This document shows, one piece after another, positions 15,446 through 24,952 of a stretch of DNA of 64,000 bases. The position numbers and the translations under genes were made by a program. Where the stretch lies: the NCBI GenBank assembly GCA_902801325.1, contig CADCHQ010000007.1:62001-126000 (forward strand). The letters are read 5' to 3'. The stretch is from an uncultured Bacteroidales bacterium (GTDB lineage Bacteria; Bacteroidota; Bacteroidia; Bacteroidales; Bacteroidaceae). The notes under the pieces are model-generated. The model did no database searches. It had not been told where the DNA came from and was given only the letters and a program-made list of their open reading frames with translations. Position 1 is the first letter of the stretch. Each line of letters opens with the position of its first letter.

Positions 15446-17680
15446 TTACTTGATTCCGATTTTACCCTTCCAAGAAATGAACCAATTGTTGCGGTCGGCA
15501 AGCTTGGAACCAACAGAGGCATCGCGCTTGCTGACGGCATCGGACATGATGGAGTTGTCGTTGTTCCAATAAGCATGACGCATGAGGTCGTAGAAGCGAT
15601 TGCCTTCATAAACGAGTTCGAGTGCCTGCTCATCAAGAATGGCCTTGTCGACTACGGCTTGTTCTCCTTCGATGAAGCTCGAAGCACTATAGACGCCCTG
15701 GCGCCAATCGTTAAAGGCAGCTATAAATTCGTTGTAACGCGCCTCATATGCCTCTGTGTCGGCATTGAATACGGCATCAACAGAGTCAACTTGTGCCTGA
15801 TAGGTGGGAAGCGTCTCAGTGATGTAGGTATTGTACTTGGCAACAGAGTCGTTCTTGACGTAACGGCTATAAACAGCATCGAGAGTCTTGAGCGAAGGAT
15901 GGATGCTCTTGTAGGTATCAATATCTACAACCACGTTGGGATAGAGGTCCCATGTAGAAGGCTTAGCAACAATTTTAGGCGTTACAGGATAGTCGTACGA
16001 TGACTTGACGGGACGTGTGCCTATGTTCTCCTCAAGCTCATGAGGATAAGCCGTGCTGTCGACCACCGAGAGAGGAGCATAGTTGTCATCTAGGAAAGGC
16101 AGACCACAACCACGTGCATGGATACCCCACATGTTGATTTCTGCTATGCTTCGAGGCTGAGGAACATAACCGACTACGATACCCATGGAATTACGCGTGG
16201 GAGAATAGTTCTGTGCGTAGGGCTTAAAGTCGGTGGTGTTGAAGTCGAAGTATGACAGGAAGGTGCTATCCGAGGGTGCGAGATAGTAAGGCTGCACCTC
16301 ATACTGGATAACATAGTTGGAAAGTCCCATGGTGAGTATCTGACGTGCGAAGCGAGGATAGCCAGCATAGTTAAGAGCCTCGGCCAGACGCAGATAGAGC
16401 TGCGTAGCACGATAGATGCCTATATGCTGGAAGTTGTGCTTCGAGATGCTCTGATAATCAACCTCCTGAGTATTCCACTTCATGGTAGACTCAGAGTAGT
16501 TTTCCTGATAACGCAAATCGCCTAAATAACCCAACTTTAGCTGTTCGTCGGTGAACAAGTCAGCAGTAACGGTGACTACCTGATTCTGTGAGTCGTAACC
16601 CACATAGGTTTGTGACTGAGATAGTTCACGAAGAGCTTCAGAAGGTTCAATGCTGGCTTCAATAAAATCGTTGTTACGCTGGGTGTTATAGAGATTGCGC
16701 AACTGATTGAAGTAACCGTCGGCTGCAGCAGAATCCATGGGTATCGAAGTAATGGCAGTGCTGTTCTCAGCTCCCCAAGACTGTGCAGGATTGTATGACA
16801 GGGCGCCATTAGGACGATTAAAGTCCTTGGAATAGAGTGATTGCTCATCCCAATAAGCACGCTGTGAACCTGTGTACAGATTCTTCTTACCACTGAGGTC
16901 CCAAACGATATAGTCGTAATAGGACTTAGCTGCCTGGCGGGCTGCCTCCTGGTCGTGACGAATGGCGGCAAGCCAAAGGTAGAGGTCACCCATAACAACC
17001 TGCGTGGGGAAGAAGCACAACTGCGGGTCGATGCTTTCGAAAGACTGATAGTCGGGATAGTAGCGACCATAGTAGGGCTTCAAATCTTGAATGAAGTATT
17101 CACAAACCTGCTGGATGTCGTACATGGGATACTGTGCCTCAGACTCAAGCTTAGTAAGCACAGGGTCAGTAACGAATGGTACACGACCATAGAGCAGGAC
17201 GAGCTGGAGATAAGTCCAGGCACGGATGCTGTGAACCTGTGCTATTTCAGCAGCAAAGTAGCGCTCATTACGTCCTGAGTTTCCGGCAAGCGAGTCGGCA
17301 TTGGCAATGAAATAGTTGCAGTTGTTAATAATAGCATAGTAGTCGCGCGGCACGTTGTAAGCATTGTCGTCGTCCACATCATTGTCGGCAATAGCCTTCA
17401 GGTCAGTGATGGCATTAGCACGCACATTGACAAGGTCGGCACGCAACTCACCGAACAGATTGTTGCGAATGGCTATGCCCTGCAACTTGTTGAGTATACC
17501 AACGACAGATGTAACGGTGTCGGCAGGGTCGGAAATCAGATGTTCGTCGGCATAAATGACATATTCGTTACCCTTTTCGAGCATATCCTCGCACGAGGAT
17601 GTAGCAAAGAGCGCACATAGAAGGCAGAGGGCGCAAAGGAAGCCGTATGCCTTATTGTATATACATTTGAATGTGTTCAT
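15446..17680 (-). CDS. SusD/RagB-family outer-membrane lipoprotein (second pair)
   Basis: From the ATG at 17680 the product is about 744 residues. The in-frame start at 17704 would be encoded by a heptamer repeat and is rejected. A signal peptide ends in a lipobox (ATSSC), so the protein is lipid-anchored on the cell surface. SusD traits include the conserved early helix region (DPADTVTSVVGILNKLQGI), the tetratricopeptide-like helices with RAWTYLQLVLLYGRVPFVTDP, and the C-terminal block DEQALELVYEGNRFYDLMRHAYWN. It is longer than most SusD proteins (500-650). It should form the lid of the SusC transporter encoded just upstream. The ligand is unknown because no glycan-degrading enzyme is in the operon. 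Confidence 0.9.
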   Translation of the reverse strand: MNTFKCIYNKAYGFLCALCLLCALFATSSCEDMLEKGNEYVIYADEHLISDPADTVTSVVGILNKLQGIAIRNNLFGELRADLVNVRANAITDLKAIADNDVDDDNAYNVPRDYYAIINNCNYFIANADSLAGNSGRNERYFAAEIAQVHSIRAWTYLQLVLLYGRVPFVTDPVLTKLESEAQYPMYDIQQVCEYFIQDLKPYYGRYYPDYQSFESIDPQLCFFPTQVVMGDLYLWLAAIRHDQEAARQAAKSYYDYIVWDLSGKKNLYTGSQRAYWDEQSLYSKDFNRPNGALSYNPAQSWGAENSTAITSIPMDSAAADGYFNQLRNLYNTQRNNDFIEASIEPSEALRELSQSQTYVGYDSQNQVVTVTADLFTDEQLKLGYLGDLRYQENYSESTMKWNTQEVDYQSISKHNFQHIGIYRATQLYLRLAEALNYAGYPRFARQILTMGLSNYVIQYEVQPYYLAPSDSTFLSYFDFNTTDFKPYAQNYSPTRNSMGIVVGYVPQPRSIAEINMWGIHARGCGLPFLDDNYAPLSVVDSTAYPHELEENIGTRPVKSSYDYPVTPKIVAKPSTWDLYPNVVVDIDTYKSIHPSLKTLDAVYSRYVKNDSVAKYNTYITETLPTYQAQVDSVDAVFNADTEAYEARYNEFIAAFNDWRQGVYSASSFIEGEQAVVDKAILDEQALELVYEGNRFYDLMRHAYWNNDNSIMSDAVSKRDASVGSKLADRNNWFISWKGKIGIK

Positions 17681-17681
17681 A

Positions 17682-17711
17682 ATTATCAATTTATCAATTG
17701 TCAATTATACA
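17682..17711. repeat. Heptamer array between susC- and susD-like genes
   Basis: Units of the type AATTATC, AATTTATC, AATTGTC, AATTATA fill the spacer between the SusC stop and the SusD start. Confidence 0.6.
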
Positions 17712-20700
17712 TTACAAGTTAATCTTTACGCCGAGGTGGAAGTTACGTCCCTGAGAGAGCAAACCGCGGTCGATACCTTGCATAAGCACACCATTGCCCA
17801 TTGAGAACTCAGGATCGGTGCCCAAGTAATTGGTAATGGTCCACAGGTTGTTTGCCTGGCCCCAGATGGTGATGCCCTGAATGTAGATGTTATTGATAGG
17901 CAACTTGTAACTGAGGGTAAGGCTCTTCAGACGCAGGTAACTGCCGTCCTCAATCCAACGGTCGCTGAAACGGCTGTTGCCCATGGGGTCGCCATAAGTG
18001 GCCTTAGGAACATCGGTCTTCTGACCTTCGTTGGTCCAACGGTTGAGGACTGCGGTGGTCTGGTTCATGAAGCGACTTCCGCTCTCGAGTTGCTGACGCA
18101 TATAGTTGTAAACGTCATTACCCAAACTGTAATTAAAGTTGACATCGAGAGTCAGACGCTTCCATGAAAGGGAAGTAAAGAGATTACCATAGATGTCGGG
18201 AGTGGCATCGCCAATGATGGTGCGATCTTCATCTGAAATCTTGCCGTCGGCATTCAGGTCAAGGAATCGCATATCACCTGCGCCAAAGTAAGTATTGGCT
18301 CCGGTCTCATCCTGAATGTAGAGGCCTGAAGCGGCAGCTTCTTCACTGGTAGAGAAGACTCCGTTGGTGCGATAGCCATAGAATGAGTTGATGCTACCGC
18401 CTATCTGACTACGAACAGTGGCTCCTAGCACCTGAGTGTCGAGGTACTTCTGGTTGTCGGGTAGCGAAGTGAGTTCGTTGACATAATGACCAAGTGATGC
18501 GCCAACACTCCAGTTCCAGTTCTTGCGTGTGAGCAGGTGAGCATTGATGGTAACATCAAAGCCCTGGTTCTTCAGCGAACCGCCATTGCTCCAGTTGTAA
18601 TCAAGACCACTGACGAAACCAAGTTCCTGCAGTGTGAGGAGATGGTCGGTCCAAGAGTGGAAGTAATTGAAATTAATGCCCAGACGGTTGTTGACACCAC
18701 GGAACTCGATGCCGGCATTGAAGCGCTTGGTGGTCTCCCACTGAAGCTCAGTGTTACCGATGTTACTCAGAGCGACGCCCGAAACCTTGTTAAGGAAGAG
18801 TTTACTTGTGAAGTAACTGCGTGAGGAGTCGTAAGAGAAGTTGTCGTTACCGCTCATGCCAAAGCCAGCAGTGAGTTTGAGGTAATCGATGCCCTTCACG
18901 TCGAAGAACTTCTCGTTGGTAACAACCCAACCTGCCTGCAAGCTTGGGAATACGCCCCAGACAACACCACCAAGTTTGAAGCCACCCTTAGCATCGCGAC
19001 CAAACTGAGAGTTGGACTCAATGGCTAAGTCGCCCTCCAAGTAATAACGGTTGGCGTAATTGTACTGCGCCTGACCATACCAAGTGATGGTTGCCCACTT
19101 GTTGTTGGTACCACCAGAGGTCTTGTTAGAGGTGTTGTTGATGAAAGGAGTCTTGTCATTACCAGTGTTGTATCCATGTTGGGTGTTGATAGAATAGCTT
19201 TCGTTGATGTAACGGAAGCCACCTTGCAAGTGGATGTTATGAGCTTTGTAAGAGTTACGCCAGTCGAGTTTGGTGTCGCTATTTACCGTGTTCTGCTTGC
19301 CATATTGCGAACCGATCTCATTATCCATGGTGTTCTGCAAAGAGGCAACATAATAGCTGGGCACACCATTGAGGGGCACATAGTACTTCTCGTTAGTGTT
19401 GACCGACGTGTAACTGAACATGGAACTCAAATAGAGGTGCTTGTTGAACTGATACTTAGGAGTTACGACAAGGTTTACGTATGAGTTGTCGAAGTAGTTC
19501 TTGTTCTCAGCCTTACCATAGTGATTGATGGCTACGGGGTTGGCCAAACGATAGTTGGCACGGCTAAGCGTGGAAACCTCGTTGAGGTAGTCCTCATCAG
19601 TGATGTCGAGGTGGCTAGAATTGATGTAACCACGACGGTTGGCCCAGTCACCTACGAAGGAGTAAGGACTAAGCATGGGGCTCTTAGCCATAGCCAGGAA
19701 AGAGGTACTGGTGATGGACTTCTCATCGTATGATGTAGGAGCACCCGTATCCATCAGCTTGCGAGTCTGATTGGTATAGGTGGCGTCAAAACGCATCGAC
19801 AAAGCACGAGTAATCTCAATGTCAGTGTTGAAGCGGATGTTCAGACGATTGAAGTTGTTCTCGTCAAGCACGCTATTATCCTTGGTATAACCAACAGAGA
19901 GCATGTAGTTGGCAATGTCACCACCACCCTGAACAGACAGAGCATAGTTCTGAGTGAGAGCCTCTGAATAAAGGTGGTCGGCCCAGTTCGTATTGTTGTT
20001 GTACTTGTTGTACCAATAGTAAGTGGGATCGGCATTGAGGAACTTGAACGTGGTAGCACGTGTGCCTGTGCTCTCAAGCAAACCAGAGGCATAGGTCTTG
20101 TACTGACTGCCGTTCATGACATCATACATCTTAGGCAAGAGTTCGATACCCATGTTCACAATGGCCTCGATGCGAGTGGCCTGAGAGGTGTTACGCTTCG
20201 TCTTAATGAAGATGACACCATTAGCACCCCTTGCGCCATAGAGCGATGTACCGTTGCTCATAACCTCCACACTCTCAACATCATTGGGATTGATGTTAGT
20301 GAGGACGTCGTTGTAGTAACCTGAGTGAATCATCTCACGACCATACTGTTGGTCGATGATGACACCGTCGATGACTACCAGAGGCTGAGAGTTGCTCTGC
20401 AGAGAGTTGACACCACCGATATTCATGTAGTTACCCACGGCAAGAGCACCACTACGAGCAATAGTGTGAACGTTAGCTGCCAGTTGATTGCCAACCTCTG
20501 AGGTTACATTGCGGGCAGCACTGAACTCAAGTGAAGTTGTCTTCACATTGTTCAGGATATTATCGTCAGCACCATATAGGGCACGGGCTGCATCGCTCTG
20601 CATCACAATGTCGCGCAATTGACCCGACTTGTTCAAACCCACGCGAACCATATTGTAACCGGGGATGGTAACTGTTACTGCACTGCTGTACAAGGGCACC

Positions 20701-20969
20701 TCCATCGAGAAAGTACCATCTTCTTCGGTCAGTGTAGAATAACCATCACCAGCAATGGACTGTACCAGCACACCCACCAAAGGCGTGTGGCCAACCTGAC
20801 TGACTACGCGGCCGCTGATGGTACGAGTGGGTTCCTGCTTCTTTGTCTTACGAATGTGAATTACAGTCGCGGGCTCTTCTTCTACGGCTTCCTCATCATC
20901 GGTCTGAGCCGACAGACTCAGAGGGGCTACCATAAAGAGAGCAAGACAGAATATATTGAACTTTTTCAT
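17712..20969 (-). CDS. SusC/RagA-family TonB-dependent outer-membrane transporter (second pair)
   Basis: The 1085-residue protein has a signal peptide (to LSAQ), an unusual acidic stretch (DDEEAVEEEP), and a carboxypeptidase-regulatory-like domain (about 48-115, ISGRVVSQVGHTPLVGVLVQ). A plug domain with GVIIDQQYGREM and NDVESVEVMSNGTSLYGARGANGVIFIKTK (about 195-260) follows, and a 22-strand-type barrel ends in FHLGVKINL. These are the defining features of SusC-type transporters, which pair with a SusD lid to import oligomers. It is the sixth gene of the operon, 6 nt after the 607-aa-type fasciclin gene. The missing canonical sugar-lysis genes leave the substrate open. Confidence 0.92.
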   Translation of the reverse strand: MKKFNIFCLALFMVAPLSLSAQTDDEEAVEEEPATVIHIRKTKKQEPTRTISGRVVSQVGHTPLVGVLVQSIAGDGYSTLTEEDGTFSMEVPLYSSAVTVTIPGYNMVRVGLNKSGQLRDIVMQSDAARALYGADDNILNNVKTTSLEFSAARNVTSEVGNQLAANVHTIARSGALAVGNYMNIGGVNSLQSNSQPLVVIDGVIIDQQYGREMIHSGYYNDVLTNINPNDVESVEVMSNGTSLYGARGANGVIFIKTKRNTSQATRIEAIVNMGIELLPKMYDVMNGSQYKTYASGLLESTGTRATTFKFLNADPTYYWYNKYNNNTNWADHLYSEALTQNYALSVQGGGDIANYMLSVGYTKDNSVLDENNFNRLNIRFNTDIEITRALSMRFDATYTNQTRKLMDTGAPTSYDEKSITSTSFLAMAKSPMLSPYSFVGDWANRRGYINSSHLDITDEDYLNEVSTLSRANYRLANPVAINHYGKAENKNYFDNSYVNLVVTPKYQFNKHLYLSSMFSYTSVNTNEKYYVPLNGVPSYYVASLQNTMDNEIGSQYGKQNTVNSDTKLDWRNSYKAHNIHLQGGFRYINESYSINTQHGYNTGNDKTPFINNTSNKTSGGTNNKWATITWYGQAQYNYANRYYLEGDLAIESNSQFGRDAKGGFKLGGVVWGVFPSLQAGWVVTNEKFFDVKGIDYLKLTAGFGMSGNDNFSYDSSRSYFTSKLFLNKVSGVALSNIGNTELQWETTKRFNAGIEFRGVNNRLGINFNYFHSWTDHLLTLQELGFVSGLDYNWSNGGSLKNQGFDVTINAHLLTRKNWNWSVGASLGHYVNELTSLPDNQKYLDTQVLGATVRSQIGGSINSFYGYRTNGVFSTSEEAAASGLYIQDETGANTYFGAGDMRFLDLNADGKISDEDRTIIGDATPDIYGNLFTSLSWKRLTLDVNFNYSLGNDVYNYMRQQLESGSRFMNQTTAVLNRWTNEGQKTDVPKATYGDPMGNSRFSDRWIEDGSYLRLKSLTLSYKLPINNIYIQGITIWGQANNLWTITNYLGTDPEFSMGNGVLMQGIDRGLLSQGRNFHLGVKINL

Positions 20970-20975
20970 AGCAAA

Positions 20976-22790
20976 TTAGTTTTCCTTTTTAGCTTCCAGT
21001 AATTCATCATTGAACGCATCCAGATCATTAGCTGCTTCCTCTGCCTCTTCCTTGGTCTCAAAGGGAACAAGGATAATCTCGTTGAAGCGGAGCGTACGCG
21101 TATAGACCTTCTCACGATAGCTGGCACTTGACGGACCGAATGAACTAATGTTGAATTTAACCACACCGTCGTTCAAACCATAACCAGAGTAGTTGAACTG
21201 AACACCTGACTGAATCAGAATTGTGTCAACCTTCTCAGGTGTGGCTACAAAACAACGATTATAATTGCTCTGCTTGGTCAGGACTGTAGTCCACTCAATA
21301 GAGTCTACGGCTTGTACAGGATTGGGATTAACCCAGTTCTGTGCCGTGGGGAAGCTACCGCGATCGTTGATTTCGCTATGCTTTACCTGGAACCAGCAAG
21401 GCAAGTTATAATATTTGTCGGGAATAGTTACTATATATACATTATAGTATACGCCAGAAAGAGTATTGGGCAACGTGTAAGTAAGCTCGGTGTGAGCCGA
21501 AGCCGTCTTAGCGGTAACCTGAGCATAATAGTAGCTCTTCAGGATGTTATAGGTAGTATCTGTGTCATAAATAATATGCTGACCTACCGTAACATTCATC
21601 TTGTCTTCATTGCTTTCGCTCTTAGGCACCTCGTAGTAACGAGCCTGATAAGCCTCATAGTCCGTGCGACCCAAGAATGTAGTACGAGGATCAATGACTC
21701 CACGGTTGTCGATGTACACAAAACCATTGGAGCACTCAACACGTTCCAGACCATTAAGGATGCCATCAGCACCGAAAGGCTTATAATAGACATTCTGGCG
21801 AGGGTTGTGTTGCTGGCGCTCAAAGTAACTCGTGTTTGTCAACGAATCCTCTGGATGACGATTGTACTTGTTCTCTGTGCTGGTATTGAAGAAGCGACCG
21901 CGAATGATGGCCGTCTTGGTGTTGGCATCAGAGAGAGAGTCGGCATGAGCTACAGTGGGAGCATAAACGTAATACTTCTTATAGCTCTGGTAGAGTTTAT
22001 CCCAAACCTCATTGGTGGGAGCCACCAGTGAATAAACGCTATCCTCACGCTGGATGAAACCATAATAGGAAAGCAATCTATTGGAAAGCATGGTCACGGA
22101 GTCAAGGTACACCGTCTTACCATCTTCAATGCCACCTGCAACGGAAGAGCTCTCATCAAGTTCGTACTCGTCGTAAGACTTAATCATCGTAGCAAGACTG
22201 TCAAGTGTAGTTGTCTTCTCCAAGTACTCGCGAACATTGGGGAAGAAGGACTGTACATTCTGTGTCTTGTACAAGATGCCATTGCTGCAGATGACTGCTT
22301 CATTGAAAGGATTGCTGTCAAGCGAACCCGAAGAAGCACTTGTACCAATGAGGTGCATATACTTCTTGTTGAGCATAGCTATGGTATCGTTGGTGAGCGA
22401 CGAAATTGTGCGAGCATACAAGGCTACATGGTTCTGGAAGAACTGGGTGACAGCTTTATTGTCCTCCCACTTCAATCCAGCAGCTGCGTCAGCCTGATAT
22501 ACGGCAATCACACTATCGGCCTGAGCAGATGTAAGTCCCTTGGGTGCCCATACAGTGAGCTGTTCGGGAGAGTCGAGGGTATTACCTGCATTGATGGCCT
22601 CAATGACACGCAGAAAATTGCTGAGATTGCCATCGGCCTTAATGCTCTCGAGCAAGGTTGGCTGGTCAGCCATACCTCCCTCGGTCACATCGTAATGCTC
22701 ATCCCACGCATCCGTACAAGCCGACCAGAACAGAGGTGCTCCGGCCAGCATTATGGCGGCTATAATCTTTGAAAATCTCTTTGTATTCAT
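20976..22790 (-). CDS. Fasciclin (FAS1)-domain surface lipoprotein, two repeats
   Basis: Starting at the ATG at 22790 (604 residues), the protein has a signal peptide with lipobox FWSAC and then FAS1-type segments: LTVWAPKGLTSAQADSVI near residue 60 and YSLVAPTNEVWDKLYQSY near 255. FAS1 domains mediate adhesion or binding in many organisms. In Bacteroidota they occur next to SusC/SusD pairs, presumably as surface glycan- or protein-binding lipoproteins. A C-terminal beta-rich part follows (residues about 390-600), with no recognised family. The gene lies between the 707-aa fasciclin gene (24 nt) and the SusC gene (6 nt). Confidence 0.82.
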   Translation of the reverse strand: MNTKRFSKIIAAIMLAGAPLFWSACTDAWDEHYDVTEGGMADQPTLLESIKADGNLSNFLRVIEAINAGNTLDSPEQLTVWAPKGLTSAQADSVIAVYQADAAAGLKWEDNKAVTQFFQNHVALYARTISSLTNDTIAMLNKKYMHLIGTSASSGSLDSNPFNEAVICSNGILYKTQNVQSFFPNVREYLEKTTTLDSLATMIKSYDEYELDESSSVAGGIEDGKTVYLDSVTMLSNRLLSYYGFIQREDSVYSLVAPTNEVWDKLYQSYKKYYVYAPTVAHADSLSDANTKTAIIRGRFFNTSTENKYNRHPEDSLTNTSYFERQQHNPRQNVYYKPFGADGILNGLERVECSNGFVYIDNRGVIDPRTTFLGRTDYEAYQARYYEVPKSESNEDKMNVTVGQHIIYDTDTTYNILKSYYYAQVTAKTASAHTELTYTLPNTLSGVYYNVYIVTIPDKYYNLPCWFQVKHSEINDRGSFPTAQNWVNPNPVQAVDSIEWTTVLTKQSNYNRCFVATPEKVDTILIQSGVQFNYSGYGLNDGVVKFNISSFGPSSASYREKVYTRTLRFNEIILVPFETKEEAEEAANDLDAFNDELLEAKKEN

Positions 22791-22814
22791 AACGTCCAAA
22801 TTTTCATGTTAAGG

Positions 22815-24938
22815 TTAATACTCGTCTTCGGACTTTCCTTCACCCTCAATGCCATAGACACTCTTCGGAACAAGTTCGAGATAGTCAAGCATTACCAAAG
22901 CCGAACCTACAGCCCAAACGGACTTGATGCGTACTTTGTGACGAACCCTCTCATCAAGAGGCTCGGTGCAGAGGACATAACGCAATGTGGTTGTCTGTCC
23001 ACAGAAGGTAGTCGAATTAGAGCCAATGGCATTAGTTCCATCCTTGTGGCCAGTTCCGTTAGCATTGAAAATACCACGAGGACCATGATACCAACCGAGG
23101 TTATGCATGTTCTTCTTTGAGGCTTCAAGCTGTTCTTCAGTATAATGCTGAGGATTTGACTCAATATTATACCAACCGATACGGTCTACGATTCCATTAT
23201 CACGCTGATCAAAAGGAGTGCCCTTAGGCTCACCATCGAGGTAGAACTGACAGATGCCTCGAGAAGCCATGCAGCAACATCCAAGACGAATCTGATAGGT
23301 TCCAGTAGGAACACTGGGCAGATAGAACTCAATGTCGTAGTGGTTCACATCGGAATATACGTTGAACTCATCGCCTTCGTAACTCCAATACCAGTTACGT
23401 GCACCTTGATACATGAAAATACCGTCAGTGTTTACCTTAACACCTTCCAAATAGCCGTTAGGCAAGATGTAGTTACGTGCAGGTGCCTCTGGCAATTTCG
23501 AAGAAGTAGCATCGTGAGTCTCGTCATAGTTACGAAGATCGTTGCTAATCATTTCAGGGAAGCAGTCCAAGATGTCGAAACGGATGCGGGTATTGAAGAT
23601 ATCGGTCTTCGTCTCCTCTCCATAATCGATCAGACCATCGACTAAGAAGTAGACACCGTTACGAGCTTCCTGTACGTATTCACCGCTTGGGCGATTAACA
23701 TGTACACCAGGATTGTGAACCAAAGAGCGGTTGTTGTCACTGCGGTTCAGATATATGTCACCGTCAATGCCACCGTAAGTAGCAATCTCACGGACTGACT
23801 TCAGGCGAGTAATCTTCATCGTGGTCAGTGTATCCATAGTGGAATACCACTCAGTAGGATTAACATATGCCTTTGGTTGATTGGTTCTAATAGTACAGAT
23901 GGTCGTGTAATGGTCATAAGACTGTGCAAAAGGCAAACAGTGATAAGCCACTAAGCGACGCAGGGGATTAGTGATGTCCGTGAAATCCAAGTCTGCCGAA
24001 TAAGCAGGACCACCATAGATGCCACGAGCATAGTTGTACATGCTCTCGATGTCAGTAATACCATAATCGCGCTCCAATATTTCATCGGGACAGGCGAAAA
24101 TAGTAAACTTAAATTTTCTCTTTTCCGGAATGTCGCACCAGTCATCCTGAGCACCAGAGTATATAACCTTACCATGATAAGCTTCATACTCCTCTGCATC
24201 ATAGTTCCAAGTCTCGTCCTCAAACTTTGTAGCCATGTAGTTGGCAAGACCCGTAATTGTGAGTGCCTCGGAGAAGAGCTTAATCTTCTCGTTCTGTGCA
24301 ATTAGGTCAGGAACGGCAAGGTTGGACGACGATAGCACTGCATCGATGGGATGAACGATACCATTCTCCACGGAGTCGTTGGCAAGGGCGGCAATAATCT
24401 CACCAGTACCTTGCAGACGATAGGTGGCAACCAATGTATCGCCATCTTCATTGATATCATAAGCCCACTCGAGCGAAAGGTAACGGTCGTTCATATTCAC
24501 CTTGTTGACATCGGCCGAAACGAAGTCACCCAACAACTCTGAGAAGTCGGCAGTGTTATAAACACGTCCGTTAATCAGGTGTGTACGTGCAATGGTGTCG
24601 CAGATGTCATTAGGAATCTCATCCACGCTCTTGTAACCGTTAGCAGCCATATACTTGTTGACGGCTTCATTGGTTGGAGCAAAGCAGGTGAACTGTCCAC
24701 GAACGGAGAGTAAGTCCATGATGTTGGTTCCGCGAGTACTACCAGTGGCTTTCGTCACAATGGCAGCAAACTCACTGAAGTCTTCATGACTCTGAAGATA
24801 GTCGCTCATCATTTCGCCAGTAAATGTGTAGTAGTTTTCCTCGTGCATATCGTCACTACAAGAAACTACACACATGGCTCCAAAGCCCATCAAAACAGTG
24901 ATGAGCAATGTTCGGATATTCTTCTTTGTACGTTTCAT
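22815..24938 (-). CDS. Fasciclin (FAS1)-domain surface lipoprotein with C-terminal beta-sandwich
   Basis: The 707-residue protein has a lipobox (CVVSC, about residue 27). A clear FAS1 repeat follows (FTCFAPTNEAVNKYMAANG at about 82-100, then INGRVYNTADF), and a second, diverged one (FKFTIFACPDEILERDYG near 275). Residues about 500-700 look like a carbohydrate-binding or jelly-roll module (IEFYLPSVPTGTYQIRLG, CQFYLDGEPKGTPFD). This suggests a surface-exposed binding protein. It is co-transcribed with SusD (14 nt upstream) and the 604-aa fasciclin protein (24 nt downstream). No catalytic motif is seen. Confidence 0.83.
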   Translation of the reverse strand: MKRTKKNIRTLLITVLMGFGAMCVVSCSDDMHEENYYTFTGEMMSDYLQSHEDFSEFAAIVTKATGSTRGTNIMDLLSVRGQFTCFAPTNEAVNKYMAANGYKSVDEIPNDICDTIARTHLINGRVYNTADFSELLGDFVSADVNKVNMNDRYLSLEWAYDINEDGDTLVATYRLQGTGEIIAALANDSVENGIVHPIDAVLSSSNLAVPDLIAQNEKIKLFSEALTITGLANYMATKFEDETWNYDAEEYEAYHGKVIYSGAQDDWCDIPEKRKFKFTIFACPDEILERDYGITDIESMYNYARGIYGGPAYSADLDFTDITNPLRRLVAYHCLPFAQSYDHYTTICTIRTNQPKAYVNPTEWYSTMDTLTTMKITRLKSVREIATYGGIDGDIYLNRSDNNRSLVHNPGVHVNRPSGEYVQEARNGVYFLVDGLIDYGEETKTDIFNTRIRFDILDCFPEMISNDLRNYDETHDATSSKLPEAPARNYILPNGYLEGVKVNTDGIFMYQGARNWYWSYEGDEFNVYSDVNHYDIEFYLPSVPTGTYQIRLGCCCMASRGICQFYLDGEPKGTPFDQRDNGIVDRIGWYNIESNPQHYTEEQLEASKKNMHNLGWYHGPRGIFNANGTGHKDGTNAIGSNSTTFCGQTTTLRYVLCTEPLDERVRHKVRIKSVWAVGSALVMLDYLELVPKSVYGIEGEGKSEDEY

Positions 24939-24952
24939 TATATTCTGTGTTT